Source: CAWFQB01 sp965277875
Lineage (GTDB): Bacteria > Armatimonadota > Chthonomonadetes > Chthonomonadales > Chthonomonadaceae
Direction of reading: 5' to 3'
Assembly (NCBI GenBank): GCA_965277875.1
Contig: CBDIDV010000003.1
Coordinates: forward strand, 1-64,000
Length of the DNA stretch: 64,000 bases
Shown: positions 8,309-16,168 of the stretch, in pieces
How the letters are laid out: each line of letters opens with the position of its first letter
Position numbering within the stretch: the stretch's first letter is position 1
The notes under the pieces: model-generated
Databases searched by the model: none
What the model saw: the letters and a program-made list of their open reading frames with translations, nothing else
What the model was told of the DNA's origin: nothing
Program-made: the position numbers and the translations under genes

Positions 8309-8410
8309 TTTCGTTTGGCCGCTGCAAACCTTGCTTGCGGCAGGGTACAAGATGATCGTCCTGCACCACATCTTTGCGCCTCAGCGCAAGCGACAGTACA
8401 GGAGCAATAA

Positions 8411-8701
8411 TCAGGGGTGCGGCGTAATGGCGAAAACCGTGATGACGCCGGTTTCAGGGCCGTAAAACCAGAACACTCTCCACGCGCTCGGCGTGTTGTT
8501 TTCGACGTAAGACTCCCATACGTCCTCACCGTTCGGGCCTTTTTCGGCTTCGCGCTTGTGTGAGTTCAGGCCGGGGTAGCGCGGGTCTTGCGACAGCAGG
8601 CCAAGCGTTTTGAGGACCTTGCGAGATTTGCGCTCGTCTTTTGCGGCCAGTTCGTCCATCGTTTTGACGACAACCAGGGTGCGCGCAAGCAAAAAAGGCA
8701 T
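8411..8701 (-). CDS. RelE/ParE-like toxin of a type II toxin-antitoxin pair
   Basis: 96 residues from the ATG at 8701, two bases after the antitoxin stop, so translation is coupled. The protein is small and basic, with KDERKSRKVLKTLGLLSQDP and YPGLNSHK, a C-terminal WRVFWFYG strand and VITVFAITPHP. That is the outline of RelE/ParE-superfamily ribonucleases or gyrase poisons (two helices then a beta sheet ending in a phenylalanine or histidine). The exact subfamily and target are not clear. The same frame stays open upstream to 8842, but that part is antisense-like and overlaps the antitoxin. Confidence 0.65.
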   Translation of the reverse strand: MPFLLARTLVVVKTMDELAAKDERKSRKVLKTLGLLSQDPRYPGLNSHKREAEKGPNGEDVWESYVENNTPSAWRVFWFYGPETGVITVFAITPHP

Positions 8702-8703
8702 TC

Positions 8704-9021
8704 CTACTCGCCCTCGATCTCGTTCTCGATTTCGATCTGCGCGCAGCGGGAGAAGTCTTCCGCTGCGGCCACGCGACCGGCCTGCGCGTCGGCAAGCCCC
8801 TGCTGGAACAGCGCCAGCGCGTGGGGGTTCTTGTACAGCCACATATCGCGTTCGGGCATAATGACAACGGGCGTAAGCAGGATTTCGCCCGTCGCGCTGA
8901 CAGACACGCGGTAGTTTTTGCCGGAAAAGTCGCGGCCCAGTATAACGCGCCCCTTGTCGTCAGCCTTAACAGACTCCTTGATCTCGTCGAAAACAATGTT
9001 TCGATCCAAAACGACTGGCAT
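8704..9021 (-). CDS. Putative antitoxin of the upstream-encoded type II pair
   Basis: 105 residues, acidic at the C-terminus (EIENEIEGE). The N-terminal half, ESVKADDKGRVILGRDFSG then YRVSVSATGEILLTPVVIMP, resembles an AbrB/SpoVT-type swapped-hairpin fold used for DNA binding. The ATG at 9021 and a GTG at 9024 share a GGGGAG ribosome site. Encoded directly upstream of the toxin gene, the usual antitoxin-first order. A 15-bp palindrome over a TATACT box at 9064-9078 is the likely self-repression site. Family assignment is inference. Confidence 0.6.
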   Translation of the reverse strand: MPVVLDRNIVFDEIKESVKADDKGRVILGRDFSGKNYRVSVSATGEILLTPVVIMPERDMWLYKNPHALALFQQGLADAQAGRVAAAEDFSRCAQIEIENEIEGE

Positions 9022-9063
9022 CACTTTCTGCTCCCCAGGTGGTTTAGTGGGATGGCCTCACTG

Positions 9064-9078
9064 GTGGTAGTATACCAC
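9064..9078 (-). promoter_or_regulatory. Operator-like palindrome over the TA promoter
   Basis: On the minus strand GTGGTA-TAC-TACCAC, a six-base perfect inverted repeat. It contains TATACT, a good -10 hexamer, about 45 bases before the antitoxin start. Overlap of operator and -10 box fits antitoxin autorepression. No clear -35 is visible. Confidence 0.45.
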
Positions 9079-9095
9079 GTTTGCGAGTTGATTGG

Positions 9096-9120
9096 TTCCT
9101 TCTTCCTTCTTCCTTCTTCC
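9096..9120. repeat. 7-bp simple tandem repeat upstream of the TA pair
   Basis: CCTTCTT repeated about 3.5 times, ending 18 bases before the MITE end. Confidence 0.75.
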
Positions 9121-9137
9121 GTGTAGAGCCGAGGCTA

Positions 9138-9296
9138 GAGAGTGTTAGGCACTTTGGGCCACATATCGCGTGACAACGACCGTACCGCGCCAGATGTAGC
9201 GGGGTTAGTGTATCAGGCGTCCAGTAAACTGTTCATTCGCTCGCCTTGTTGACATTCAATGTAAGCAGATGCGTCAAAAAAGTGCCTACCACTCTC
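9138..9296. mobile_element. 159-bp MITE related to the neighbouring IS5-family element
   Basis: Left end GAGAGTGTTAGGCACTTT and right end (reverse complement) GAGAGTGGTAGGCACTTT differ at one base, and both match the ends of the IS at 9404-10263. TA lies on each side (9136-9137, 9297-9298) as the target duplication. The interior has no coding capacity and no visible similarity to the IS interior, so transposase would have to act in trans. Confidence 0.85.
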
Positions 9297-9311
9297 TAGG
9301 CGACGGAAATC

Positions 9312-9350
9312 AGCAGGCGTTCATAATTGAATGAGGAGCGAACGCCTGCT
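9312..9350. repeat. Hairpin between MITE and IS
   Basis: AGCAGGCGTTC (9312-9322) and GAACGCCTGCT (9340-9350) form a perfect 11-bp stem with a 17-base loop. It may be a terminator left from the pre-insertion locus. Confidence 0.5.
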
Positions 9351-9403
9351 TTCTGCTGACGTGCCGCGCCTGAGAGTTCAAATAGGAGGGTTGGTCAACT
9401 CTA

Positions 9404-10263
9404 GAGAGTGTTAGGCACTTTGGCGAGCAGGCAAGTCGTAGTAGCAGGTATGTCTACTCGCAAGCCATATTCCAGTGACGTTTCTGACGATGAATGGGCG
9501 TTCGTCGCGCCCTACCTGACCCTAATGACCCAAGACGCTCCGCAACGGCAGTACCCGCTGCGTGAAATCTTCAATGCTCTGCGCTGGCTGGTACGAGCCG
9601 GGGCGGCGTGGCGTCTGCTGCCTCATGATCTACCGCCGTGGCACACCGTCTACGAGCAAACGCAACGCTGGATTGCCGCCAAGTGCTTCGAGAACATCGT
9701 GCATGACCTGCGCCACCTGCTCCGCAAGGCGTTGGGGCGTGACCAAGAGCCTACGGCGGTGGTGCTGGACGGACGCACCCTGCGAAGCACCATTGAGAGC
9801 GGCAGTCGTGGTGGCTTCGACGGTCACAAGAAGACGCGCGGCAGCAAAACGCACATCGCTGTGGACACACTCGGTCAGTTGCTCGCCTGTCTGGTAACGC
9901 CTGCCAACGAGCAGGAACGCGCCCAAGTAGGCGCACTACTCCGAAAAGTGCAGGAAGTAACGGGTGACCACGTTGAAGTGGCGTATGTAGATGAAGGCTA
10001 TACCGGCCCTAACGCCCGCCACGCCGCCCAAGAACAGGGAGTGCAACTGGAAGTCGTCAAGTTGCCCGAAGCCAAGAAAGGTTTTGTGCTATTGCCCAGA
10101 CGCTGGGTAGTGGAGCGTTCTTTTGCCTGGGCCAGTCGCTTCCGACGTTTAGCACGCGACTACGAACGGCTCGAAGAGACGCTCACCGCCTTTCATTTTG
10201 TCGCTTTTGCCGTGCTGATGCTCGCGAAGGCCGCTCCCTTGCTCAAAAGTGCCTAACACTCTC
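9404..10263 (+). mobile_element. IS5-family insertion sequence (IS427-like), 860 bp
   Basis: Bounded by 18-bp perfect terminal inverted repeats GAGAGTGTTAGGCACTTT, with TA at both flanks (9402-9403, 10264-10265) as the target duplication. It contains one uninterrupted transposase gene whose stop codon lies in the right repeat. It looks intact and potentially active. Confidence 0.88.
9450..10256 (+). CDS. IS5-family DDE transposase
   Basis: 268 residues from the ATG at 9450. An upstream GTG at 9408 lies inside the terminal repeat and is not a credible start. The N-terminal part YSSDVSDDEWAFVAPYL and YPLREIFNALRWLVRAGAAWR is the IS5/IS1031/IS427 helix-turn-helix region. The catalytic triad is visible as Asp in VVLDGRTLRS, Asp in VAYVDEGYTG and Glu in RRWVVERSFAWASRFRRLARDYER. 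It cuts and pastes DNA between the GAGAGTGTTAGGCACTTT ends, and could mobilise the MITE next door. Many IS427-type elements need a frameshift, whereas this one is a single frame. Confidence 0.92.
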   Translation: MSTRKPYSSDVSDDEWAFVAPYLTLMTQDAPQRQYPLREIFNALRWLVRAGAAWRLLPHDLPPWHTVYEQTQRWIAAKCFENIVHDLRHLLRKALGRDQEPTAVVLDGRTLRSTIESGSRGGFDGHKKTRGSKTHIAVDTLGQLLACLVTPANEQERAQVGALLRKVQEVTGDHVEVAYVDEGYTGPNARHAAQEQGVQLEVVKLPEAKKGFVLLPRRWVVERSFAWASRFRRLARDYERLEETLTAFHFVAFAVLMLAKAAPLLKSA

Positions 10264-10283
10264 TAGGCCGACTGTGCCGCAGA

Positions 10284-10325
10284 CGCCCCCCGCAGAACGT
10301 TCTGCGGGGGGCGGTTGTTTTTGTA
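10284..10325 (+). terminator. Spacerless palindrome with T-rich tail
   Basis: A perfect 30-bp palindrome (10284-10313, centre AACGTT, arms starting CGCCCCCCGCAGAAC) followed by GTTGTTTTTG. This is a strong rho-independent terminator for rightward transcription. No rightward gene other than the IS transposase precedes it, so it may also close the leftward 60-residue gene. Confidence 0.7.
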
Positions 10326-10343
10326 TCTTGATGCGGCGGAACG

Positions 10344-10526
10344 TTACGCGCCTACGGTAGCGGCGTCCTCGATCTGCGCGGCGACGGGAGCCTGTGCGGA
10401 TGCGGCGACGGTCGGCGCGGCGGTCTCTTCCTTGGTGGGAAGGGGCGGCAGTTTGGCGAACACGGACGGCTTATTCGGGTTGATATGGTGACGGGCGCGA
10501 TGCTTGCCCTTGTGTCTTGCGGCCAT
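10344..10526 (-). CDS. Small basic protein, unknown function
   Basis: 60 residues with a good AGGAG ribosome site. The N-terminal 20 residues are strongly basic and His-rich (MAARHKGKHRARHHINPNKP), followed by an Ala/Pro-rich, acidic tail. It looks like a natively unfolded nucleic-acid- or ribosome-binding peptide, but I recognise no family. It lies just downstream of the GH78 gene on the same strand (56 bases) and could be co-transcribed from its own leader. Confidence 0.55.
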   Translation of the reverse strand: MAARHKGKHRARHHINPNKPSVFAKLPPLPTKEETAAPTVAASAQAPVAAQIEDAATVGA

Positions 10527-10581
10527 GATGATTTCTCCTTTCGGTATGTTTTTTATGATAATTTTCTGTAAGACGCTCCCC

Positions 10582-13137
10582 TTAGTTTACCCCGATTCCG
10601 ATGGGATTGCGACCCGCTTTAAGCGCGAGCAGGGTTTTATTTTGCTCGAATGTGCCGCGCAAACCGTCGGGCAGCACGATATACCCCTCCAATCCCGCTT
10701 CGCCGCGCCTCAGTTCAACCACAATGTCGCCTTTGGGGTGGGGAAATGTACCGCTTGCGTGTGTGAGCGAACCCAGGTCGGGCGCGATGCGGACGGTGCG
10801 GAATCCCATTGCGGCGGGCCGTATGCCCAGTATACTGGCGAAATAGTGGTACAGCGGGTGCGCGCCCCACGCGTGGCAGTCGGAGCGGGTGGGTTCGGGC
10901 ATCTCGACGGTTGTTTTCAGGCCCTGCGCGGCCAGATCGAACCACAGGCCCATGCGGTCAAGAATTTTGTCGGTGCGGTTTAGCAGATGGTAGGTCTCGA
11001 ATAGATAGTGGTTAAAGTAGATGGTGGTGCGGGCCATGTCGGGGGCAGGCTGTGGCGTCACATTGTTTCTATCGGTTGTGTCGGGTGTGGCTGCGTTCTC
11101 GCTGCTGCGGTTGTCGTTGCCGTCGCTGCCCGGACGCGCTTCCCCTAATAGCGCCTGCGCGATGCGGGCCTGCCGCTCCCCGCCGACAATGCCGCCGAGC
11201 AGGGCAAGACATTGCGCGTGTTCGGAAAAATGCTGTTGTTCCAGATCGTCCGCGAACAGGCCGCGCTCTTCGTTCCAGAATGCGACTTCGGCTCGCTTTG
11301 TCACCTGGGAGGCCAGGCGGCGGGCGCGGGCGGCGAGTTCCGGCTCGCCGGCATACGTTTCCAGTTCGGATTGGAGGCGCAGGACAAGGGCGAACTGCCA
11401 GGTGAGCGGGCCGGAGACGCCCGCGTGACCGCCCGGCGGCGTGCCGTCCTTCCAGCCCCCCACCCAGTCCATGAAGTTCCAGCCGTCGGGGGCGTGGAGC
11501 AGGCCGTCCGCATCTATCAGCCGCGCAAAATGGTCTATGACGCCCCGCGCGCCGGGCAGCAGTTCGCGCACCGTATCCGGGTCGTCGCGCCACCGCGCGT
11601 AATCGTGCAGCATCCCGACCCACCAAAGCGAAAACGGCGGGATAGATTGGAATACTCGGGTCGGGTAGCGAGACTGCGTCAGGCCGTCCAGCCTGCGTGA
11701 CAGCCCGAAAAGGCGCAGGGCTTTGCGGGGCAGGCGCGTGTCGCGTGTCAGGGCATACGTGGCAAGCGCTTCGAGGCGCGTGTCGCCCACATACATTAAT
11801 TGCTCGTAGTAGGGGCAGTCCATGTACGTCTCATGCGAACACATTTGCAGGGCGCGGATCATCAGGGGCGTGGCCTGCGCCAAGCGTGGATCGCTGCAAT
11901 CAAAGCGGCTCTGCGGTTCGAGGGGATAGCGCGATTCGTCGAAAGCCAGGCTGTGCAGGGTCAGCGGCGTGTCCTGCGTCTGCACCACGATCTCCACATA
12001 GCGCCCGCATTGCCACCACAGCGTTTCAAACAATCGCTCTGCGCCGCCGTCGGGCAGAAAGGCGTCGCCGATGCCGTCCCTGCGGCTCCAGATGGTCGTA
12101 AAGTATTTGCCTTCGATGTCGTCGCGATTGCCTTTTGATCTGGCTTCCGGCCCGTCGAACAGGGACTCTTGCCAGTGGACGCGAATCACGCCGCCCGCGC
12201 CGCCCGACACGATAAGCCGGGGATACGCGCAAACATAATCCTCCATATCGAGGACAACGCGGCGGGCGGTGTAGGGCGGCAGCGTCAAGGCCTTGCCGTT
12301 GAGCAGGTCCGTCCATTGCGCGGCCTCGTCATCCAGATGGTCGGCCTGCCGTATAGGGAGGTCACAGGTATAGCGCAGCGGCTGACCGTCCGGGCTGACG
12401 ATGGCGCTGATGGCTGCGATGGGCAGGGTGCTAAGGTGGCGCACTATGCCCCGCGTCCAGGGCTGCGAGTGCATGGCGGGAAGCGTGGCGGGTTCGAGCA
12501 GAGGCACAAGGGGCCGGTCGTTACGGCGGGCTGTGGAGGCGTTTTCGCCGACGAGGACGGGCTGCCAGTCGCCGCCCTCGCCGCTCTCAAAGTCCCAATC
12601 GAAGCGGCTGCCATCCACAACCACGTTCGCGCCCGTTCCCCATGCCTGCAAGGGATCGAGGAAAGCGCAGCCGTTCAGCCGCTTCGCTTCCCACGCGGCC
12701 TGCCCCGTGCCGACAAGAGACTGGTACGCCTCGGTCTGCGGGGCGAGCAGAAATCCGGGCCGCAGCGTCATCTGGGCATACGGGGCCTGCGTTCCGAGTG
12801 ACCAGACGCGGGCCGCAAGGACGTGCAAGCCCGCTGTCAGGTCAAGATCATAGGTCTCGAAAAACCAGTGATCGGCGTCGCCCCGCTCGCTGCCACGCCC
12901 GACGCGCTGCCCGTCCAGAAACAGTTCGTACCGCTCATCAGCGGTGACGTGAACGCGCAGGGTGTCGTCGTCCGGCAGGTCAAAGCGGCAGCGATAGGCC
13001 GTGACGAACGGGGCTGCGCCCGCATCGGCGCACACGACCCACTTGCAGGGCCAGATGCCTTTCTTATTCCAGCCCAAGCCCGCATTCAGATGTTCAAACG
13101 GGTCTGCTGTGATGAGGACGCGCTGCGTAACTGCCAT
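10582..13137 (-). CDS. GH78-like alpha-L-rhamnosidase
   Basis: 851 residues; the ATG at 13137 has AAAGGCGG upstream. The N-terminal half is beta-sandwich sequence (FDLPDDDTLRVHVTADERYELFLDGQ is a typical carbohydrate-binding strand pattern). The C-terminal half is an (alpha/alpha)6 barrel with the GH78 landmark METYMDCPYYEQLMYVGD-like segment, where Asp and Glu residues surround the active site. Further support comes from SIPPFSLWWVGMLHDY and the C-terminal SDCHAWGAHPLYHYFASILG. GH78 enzymes release terminal rhamnose from pectin or glycosides. No signal peptide is visible, suggesting a cytosolic enzyme acting on imported oligosaccharides. A short low-complexity Asn/Ser/Thr/Pro insert near residue 685 is atypical. 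Confidence 0.82.
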   Translation of the reverse strand: MAVTQRVLITADPFEHLNAGLGWNKKGIWPCKWVVCADAGAAPFVTAYRCRFDLPDDDTLRVHVTADERYELFLDGQRVGRGSERGDADHWFFETYDLDLTAGLHVLAARVWSLGTQAPYAQMTLRPGFLLAPQTEAYQSLVGTGQAAWEAKRLNGCAFLDPLQAWGTGANVVVDGSRFDWDFESGEGGDWQPVLVGENASTARRNDRPLVPLLEPATLPAMHSQPWTRGIVRHLSTLPIAAISAIVSPDGQPLRYTCDLPIRQADHLDDEAAQWTDLLNGKALTLPPYTARRVVLDMEDYVCAYPRLIVSGGAGGVIRVHWQESLFDGPEARSKGNRDDIEGKYFTTIWSRRDGIGDAFLPDGGAERLFETLWWQCGRYVEIVVQTQDTPLTLHSLAFDESRYPLEPQSRFDCSDPRLAQATPLMIRALQMCSHETYMDCPYYEQLMYVGDTRLEALATYALTRDTRLPRKALRLFGLSRRLDGLTQSRYPTRVFQSIPPFSLWWVGMLHDYARWRDDPDTVRELLPGARGVIDHFARLIDADGLLHAPDGWNFMDWVGGWKDGTPPGGHAGVSGPLTWQFALVLRLQSELETYAGEPELAARARRLASQVTKRAEVAFWNEERGLFADDLEQQHFSEHAQCLALLGGIVGGERQARIAQALLGEARPGSDGNDNRSSENAATPDTTDRNNVTPQPAPDMARTTIYFNHYLFETYHLLNRTDKILDRMGLWFDLAAQGLKTTVEMPEPTRSDCHAWGAHPLYHYFASILGIRPAAMGFRTVRIAPDLGSLTHASGTFPHPKGDIVVELRRGEAGLEGYIVLPDGLRGTFEQNKTLLALKAGRNPIGIGVN

Positions 13138-13352
13138 GTCGTACCGCCTTTTTGAATGTTTTAGCCTGAATGATTCAGATAGTTTACGCTAAAAAGCGTC
13201 TTTCCGCTTTCACTTCGCATTCTGGAGTTCTTGTTTCAGACAGCTTTCAAGAATTTTCAGCAGCGTCCGAAAAGTTTTTTGGAGGATTTGTCACATTCCG
13301 GGTTGGCCGTTCGGCTATGTAGGAAGGCAGGGCGACCCTCCCACCCGAAGAC
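13138..13352. other. Divergent intergenic region interrupted by the IS
   Basis: Upstream region of the GH78 gene (minus) and originally of the YCII gene (plus, now displaced). I see an AT-rich part at 13160-13300 but no clear sigma-70 promoter. Confidence 0.5.
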
Positions 13353-13360
13353 TATTACAG

Positions 13361-14793
13361 GGGGTGCGTTTCAAAATTATGAAAGTGGCTAACATTGTAG
13401 CAGGCATAGGCGGGTGGTTGTGGCGAACATAGGGGCATCCTTACTTTTGGAGGCCCTTATGCCTGGTGAAGAACCCGTTGCTACTCCCCACGAACGCGAA
13501 GAACAGATACGTCGTCTGGTGCGCGCTTACGAACAGCAGTTGCGTCAGGCGCTGCCGAGCGGCCCGCAAACCTTAGAGCAGATCGAGCGCAACGCCGACG
13601 AAATCGGTCAGGCGGTCAAGCAGCGCATCCAAAAGGAAGTGAGCGAGACGCAAGGAACGGGCTATGCAGGACGTGTCCTTGCCTGCGCGTGCGGCAAGCC
13701 CGCTCGCTATGTAGCGGACTACACGCGCTGTGTAGTCACGCTGCACGGCCCCTTGCCCCTTTCGCGCGCTTACTACCATTGTGGCGTGTGCAAGCAAGGC
13801 TTCTGTCCGCTTGACAGCGTTCTGCAACTCGGCGCAAGTCAGTGCAGCATCGCCGCGCAAGCCTTGATCTGTCGCTTCGCCGCGTTCCTGCCGTTTGCCA
13901 CTGCCGCGCGCGAACTGCGCGTGGTGTGCGGCCTGGACGTGTCGGCAAGCACGGTGCGCCGCGTGGCCGTCGCGGTAGGAGGGCAGATGCAGCAGGCTTG
14001 GACACAGCACGACCCGCGCCACGACCTACCGGCCCAAGAAGAAGCGCCCGCTCGCCCCAAGCAACTGCATCTGACCTGCGACGGGGTCATGCTTCATATT
14101 GAGGGTGTCTGGCGCGAAGCCAAGATCGGCGCGGCCTACCACAAAGCGCCGGGTGGCGGGGTGGCGCAAGCCGCCTACTACGCCACGCTGTGCAAGTCCT
14201 CGGTTTTTGGCAAGCGTCTGCATCGGCTGGCGCAACAGCACGGAGCCGACAACTGCCGCCAAGTGGCCGTGATTGCTGATGGAGCCGAATGGATCTGGCA
14301 GGAGGCGGGCAAGTATTTCGCCACACGCGTGCAGATCCTTGACTTCTACCATGCCTGCCAACATCTGTGGCAAGTGGCGCATGCCCGCTACGGGGAGAGC
14401 AGCGAGGCGGCGAAGACGTGGATGGATCGCCAGCAGGCGCGGCTTCATGCCAACCAAGCAGGTTGGGTGCTGCGCGACGTGACGCAGTGGCAGCCCACTA
14501 CCCACGCGCATCAGGAAGTGCAGCGTAAAGTGGCGCAGTACCTGCGGACGCATTTACGCCGGATGCGCTACGAAACGTTTGCGCAGGCAGGCTACCACAT
14601 TGGCAGCGGCGTGGCGGAAGCCGCCTGCAAGAATGTCGTTCAGGCACGCTTCAAGCAAGCCGGGATGCGCTGGAGTGAACCGGGAGCCGAAGCCATGCTG
14701 CACTTGCGAACAGCCTGGTGCAACACGCAGCAAGCCGACTTTGCAGACGCGGCCAGAGCCGCCATGCGACTTTCATAATTCTGAACTACACCC
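13361..14793 (+). mobile_element. ISKra4-type insertion sequence, 1,433 bp
   Basis: Imperfect terminal repeats: left GGGGTGCGTTTCAAAATTAT and right, reversed, AGGGTGTAGTTCAGAATTAT, both continuing GAAAGT. An 8-bp direct repeat TATTACAG flanks it (13353-13360, 14794-14801). It carries one complete transposase. The insertion point is immediately before the ribosome site of the YCII gene. Confidence 0.85.
13459..14778 (+). CDS. ISKra4-family transposase
   Basis: 439 residues from the ATG at 13459, preceded by GGAGG eight bases upstream; the in-frame extension to 13414 lacks a ribosome site. The N-terminal half has the paired Cys region ACACGKPARYV and AYYHCGVCKQGFCPLD, a zinc-ribbon-like module typical of the family, then FLPFATAARELRVVCGLDVSASTVRR. 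The catalytic core shows Asp in VAVIADGAEWIWQEA and ILDFYHACQHLWQVA (a characteristic DFYHA block), and a C-terminal HIGSGVAEAACKNVVQARFK block holding the catalytic Glu. Full length, no frameshift. Confidence 0.9.
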   Translation: MPGEEPVATPHEREEQIRRLVRAYEQQLRQALPSGPQTLEQIERNADEIGQAVKQRIQKEVSETQGTGYAGRVLACACGKPARYVADYTRCVVTLHGPLPLSRAYYHCGVCKQGFCPLDSVLQLGASQCSIAAQALICRFAAFLPFATAARELRVVCGLDVSASTVRRVAVAVGGQMQQAWTQHDPRHDLPAQEEAPARPKQLHLTCDGVMLHIEGVWREAKIGAAYHKAPGGGVAQAAYYATLCKSSVFGKRLHRLAQQHGADNCRQVAVIADGAEWIWQEAGKYFATRVQILDFYHACQHLWQVAHARYGESSEAAKTWMDRQQARLHANQAGWVLRDVTQWQPTTHAHQEVQRKVAQYLRTHLRRMRYETFAQAGYHIGSGVAEAACKNVVQARFKQAGMRWSEPGAEAMLHLRTAWCNTQQADFADAARAAMRLS

Positions 14794-14810
14794 TATTACA
14801 GGAGGAAAGT

Positions 14811-15149
14811 ATGAAGTATTTAGTCGCAATTCATCATGCCGACGATTATGACCCGTTCGTCGCAGAGGACGAAGCAATGCACCGCGACATTGACGCGCTC
14901 AACGTCGAGATGGAGGCTGCCGGTGTCAGGACTTTCGCCGGCGGCCTGCACCCGACAAGCAGCGCGAAGTCGCTGCGAACGCAGCCTGATGGCAGGGTAC
15001 TCATCACCGACGGGCCTTACCTGCAGACCACGGAGCATGTCGGCGGTTTCTGGGTGCTGGAAGCCGCTGACATGGACGAGGCGCTGGCGTGGGGGCGCAA
15101 GGCTGCCGTCGCCTGTCGGGCGCCTGTCGAGGTGCGCCCGTTTTTCTGA
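14811..15149 (+). CDS. YCII-related (DGPF) domain protein
   Basis: 112 residues with a single YCII/DGPF domain: MKYLVAIHHADDY at the start, ITDGPYLQTTEHVGGFWVLEA in the middle (DGPY in place of DGPF) and a C-terminal VEVRPFF. The fold is a dimeric ferredoxin-like barrel with a conserved His and Asp; its biochemical role is generally unknown, though some relatives are fused to sigma factors. The ribosome site GGAGGA remains intact, but the ISKra4 element ends only 17 bases before the start, so the original promoter has been separated from it. Confidence 0.85.
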   Translation: MKYLVAIHHADDYDPFVAEDEAMHRDIDALNVEMEAAGVRTFAGGLHPTSSAKSLRTQPDGRVLITDGPYLQTTEHVGGFWVLEAADMDEALAWGRKAAVACRAPVEVRPFF

Positions 15150-15182
15150 CCTGTCCCCATGCACAAACCAAGGGGCCTCCGG

Positions 15183-15211
15183 CTTGGTGATAGATGAAGA
15201 GATCTTTACAC
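15183..15211 (+). promoter_or_regulatory. Possible sigma-70 promoter
   Basis: TTGGTG, 17-base spacer, TACACT, about 110 bases before the 222-residue membrane protein gene. Matches are three of six and four of six, so the call is weak. Confidence 0.3.
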
Positions 15212-15236
15212 TGTGCCGAAATCTATGTAGCCGCAG

Positions 15237-15288
15237 GCTGCGCTGTTTCGTCCGGGATAGTGGCGGAGCAAAGCAGAAACAGCGCAGC
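15237..15288 (+). promoter_or_regulatory. Long hairpin in the leader of the next gene
   Basis: GCTGCGCTGTTTC (15237-15249) and GAAACAGCGCAGC (15276-15288) are perfectly complementary with a 26-base loop. It lies between the YCII stop and the next start. It lacks a T-tract, so it may be a leader structure rather than a terminator. Confidence 0.5.
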
Positions 15289-15321
15289 ACACTGCAAATT
15301 GCCTGCTGAGGAGGTTTACCG

Positions 15322-15990
15322 ATGACGCTGTACCGCCTTGTAAGTTTCAGGCTGCGTTTGTGGCGCGGGATCGCGTTCGCGAGCGCAATTGTGTTTGTCT
15401 CCCTGTGCTGTTTCAGAGCGCATAGCCGCCGGGTACAAACCGAGGCGCGCGAGACGGAACAGGCTGCCGTTCGGGAGCGTGTCGTAGTGCAGGTGGAGCC
15501 GCTTTGCCGCGCGCTTCTGCCCAAAGAAGACACGCTGCGATTTCTACTGACGCCGTATCGCGTTCCAACTCGCATTGGAGCCACTCACAACGGCTTCGCT
15601 ATAGACTGCCTGGATGCAGCCAATGAGCAGAGGGTGCATCTCTTCTGGGACGACGATACGCGCCGCTGTTTTCGCATCAGCGTGGTTCCTGTTCCAGCGC
15701 ATCGCAATGAAAATCTGCCGTTGCGCGGCGCGTCCCGCCCGGTCAGGGGCAGCGCCTGGATGTGTCGCCTGGGCATGATCAGCGATCAGGAGGCGCGCGA
15801 AAGCCGCGCCGCTGTCGAAAAGATTGCTTCGGTCGAGATCACGCGCCTGTACCTGCCCGGTCGGATGGCGATAGTATGGACGGATCGGCACACGGGAGAA
15901 CTAAGGCAGGCCGCCGTGTACCCGTATCCGGGCGTGACCGAAATGCAGGCGTCGGGCCGTCCCCACTTGCCTGCGCCTCCGGACGCCTGA
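15322..15990 (+). CDS. Membrane-anchored protein, unknown function
   Basis: 222 residues with GAGGAGG upstream of the ATG. One N-terminal membrane helix (GIAFASAIVFVSLCCF, residues about 15-31) follows Arg-rich cytoplasmic residues, so the rest is probably outside. The exported part is soluble, with no motif I recognise; it has alternating strand/turn sequence (RISVVPVPAHRNENLPLRG, VEITRLYLPGRMAIVWTD). It may depend on the leader hairpin at 15237-15288. Codon use is ordinary for the window. Confidence 0.65.
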   Translation: MTLYRLVSFRLRLWRGIAFASAIVFVSLCCFRAHSRRVQTEARETEQAAVRERVVVQVEPLCRALLPKEDTLRFLLTPYRVPTRIGATHNGFAIDCLDAANEQRVHLFWDDDTRRCFRISVVPVPAHRNENLPLRGASRPVRGSAWMCRLGMISDQEARESRAAVEKIASVEITRLYLPGRMAIVWTDRHTGELRQAAVYPYPGVTEMQASGRPHLPAPPDA

Positions 15991-16016
15991 TGCGCTGCTC
16001 CCAAGTGTAAATAGCC

Positions 16017-16046
16017 GCAAATGAACGCAAATGAACGCAAATGAAC
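16017..16046. repeat. 10-bp tandem repeat, three copies
   Basis: GCAAATGAAC three times without mismatch, followed by GCGAAGAAC. It lies in the 178-base gap after the 222-residue gene, next to a degenerate copy of the GGGCAGAC palindromic element (16070-16135). Confidence 0.8.
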
Positions 16047-16168
16047 GCGAAGAACGTTAAGCGCGCGCGGGCAGACGCAGACATAGGGCGGGCAGCTGTG
16101 TACACAGAGACGGCAGATACGAGTGTCTGCCCCTGCGGTCTTTGCGCCGTCATAATGTCAATGAGACG

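Noticed and set aside
9408..9449. Upstream GTG start for the IS5-family transposase
   Set aside because: The GTG lies inside the terminal inverted repeat and has no ribosome site; the ATG at 9450 is preferred.
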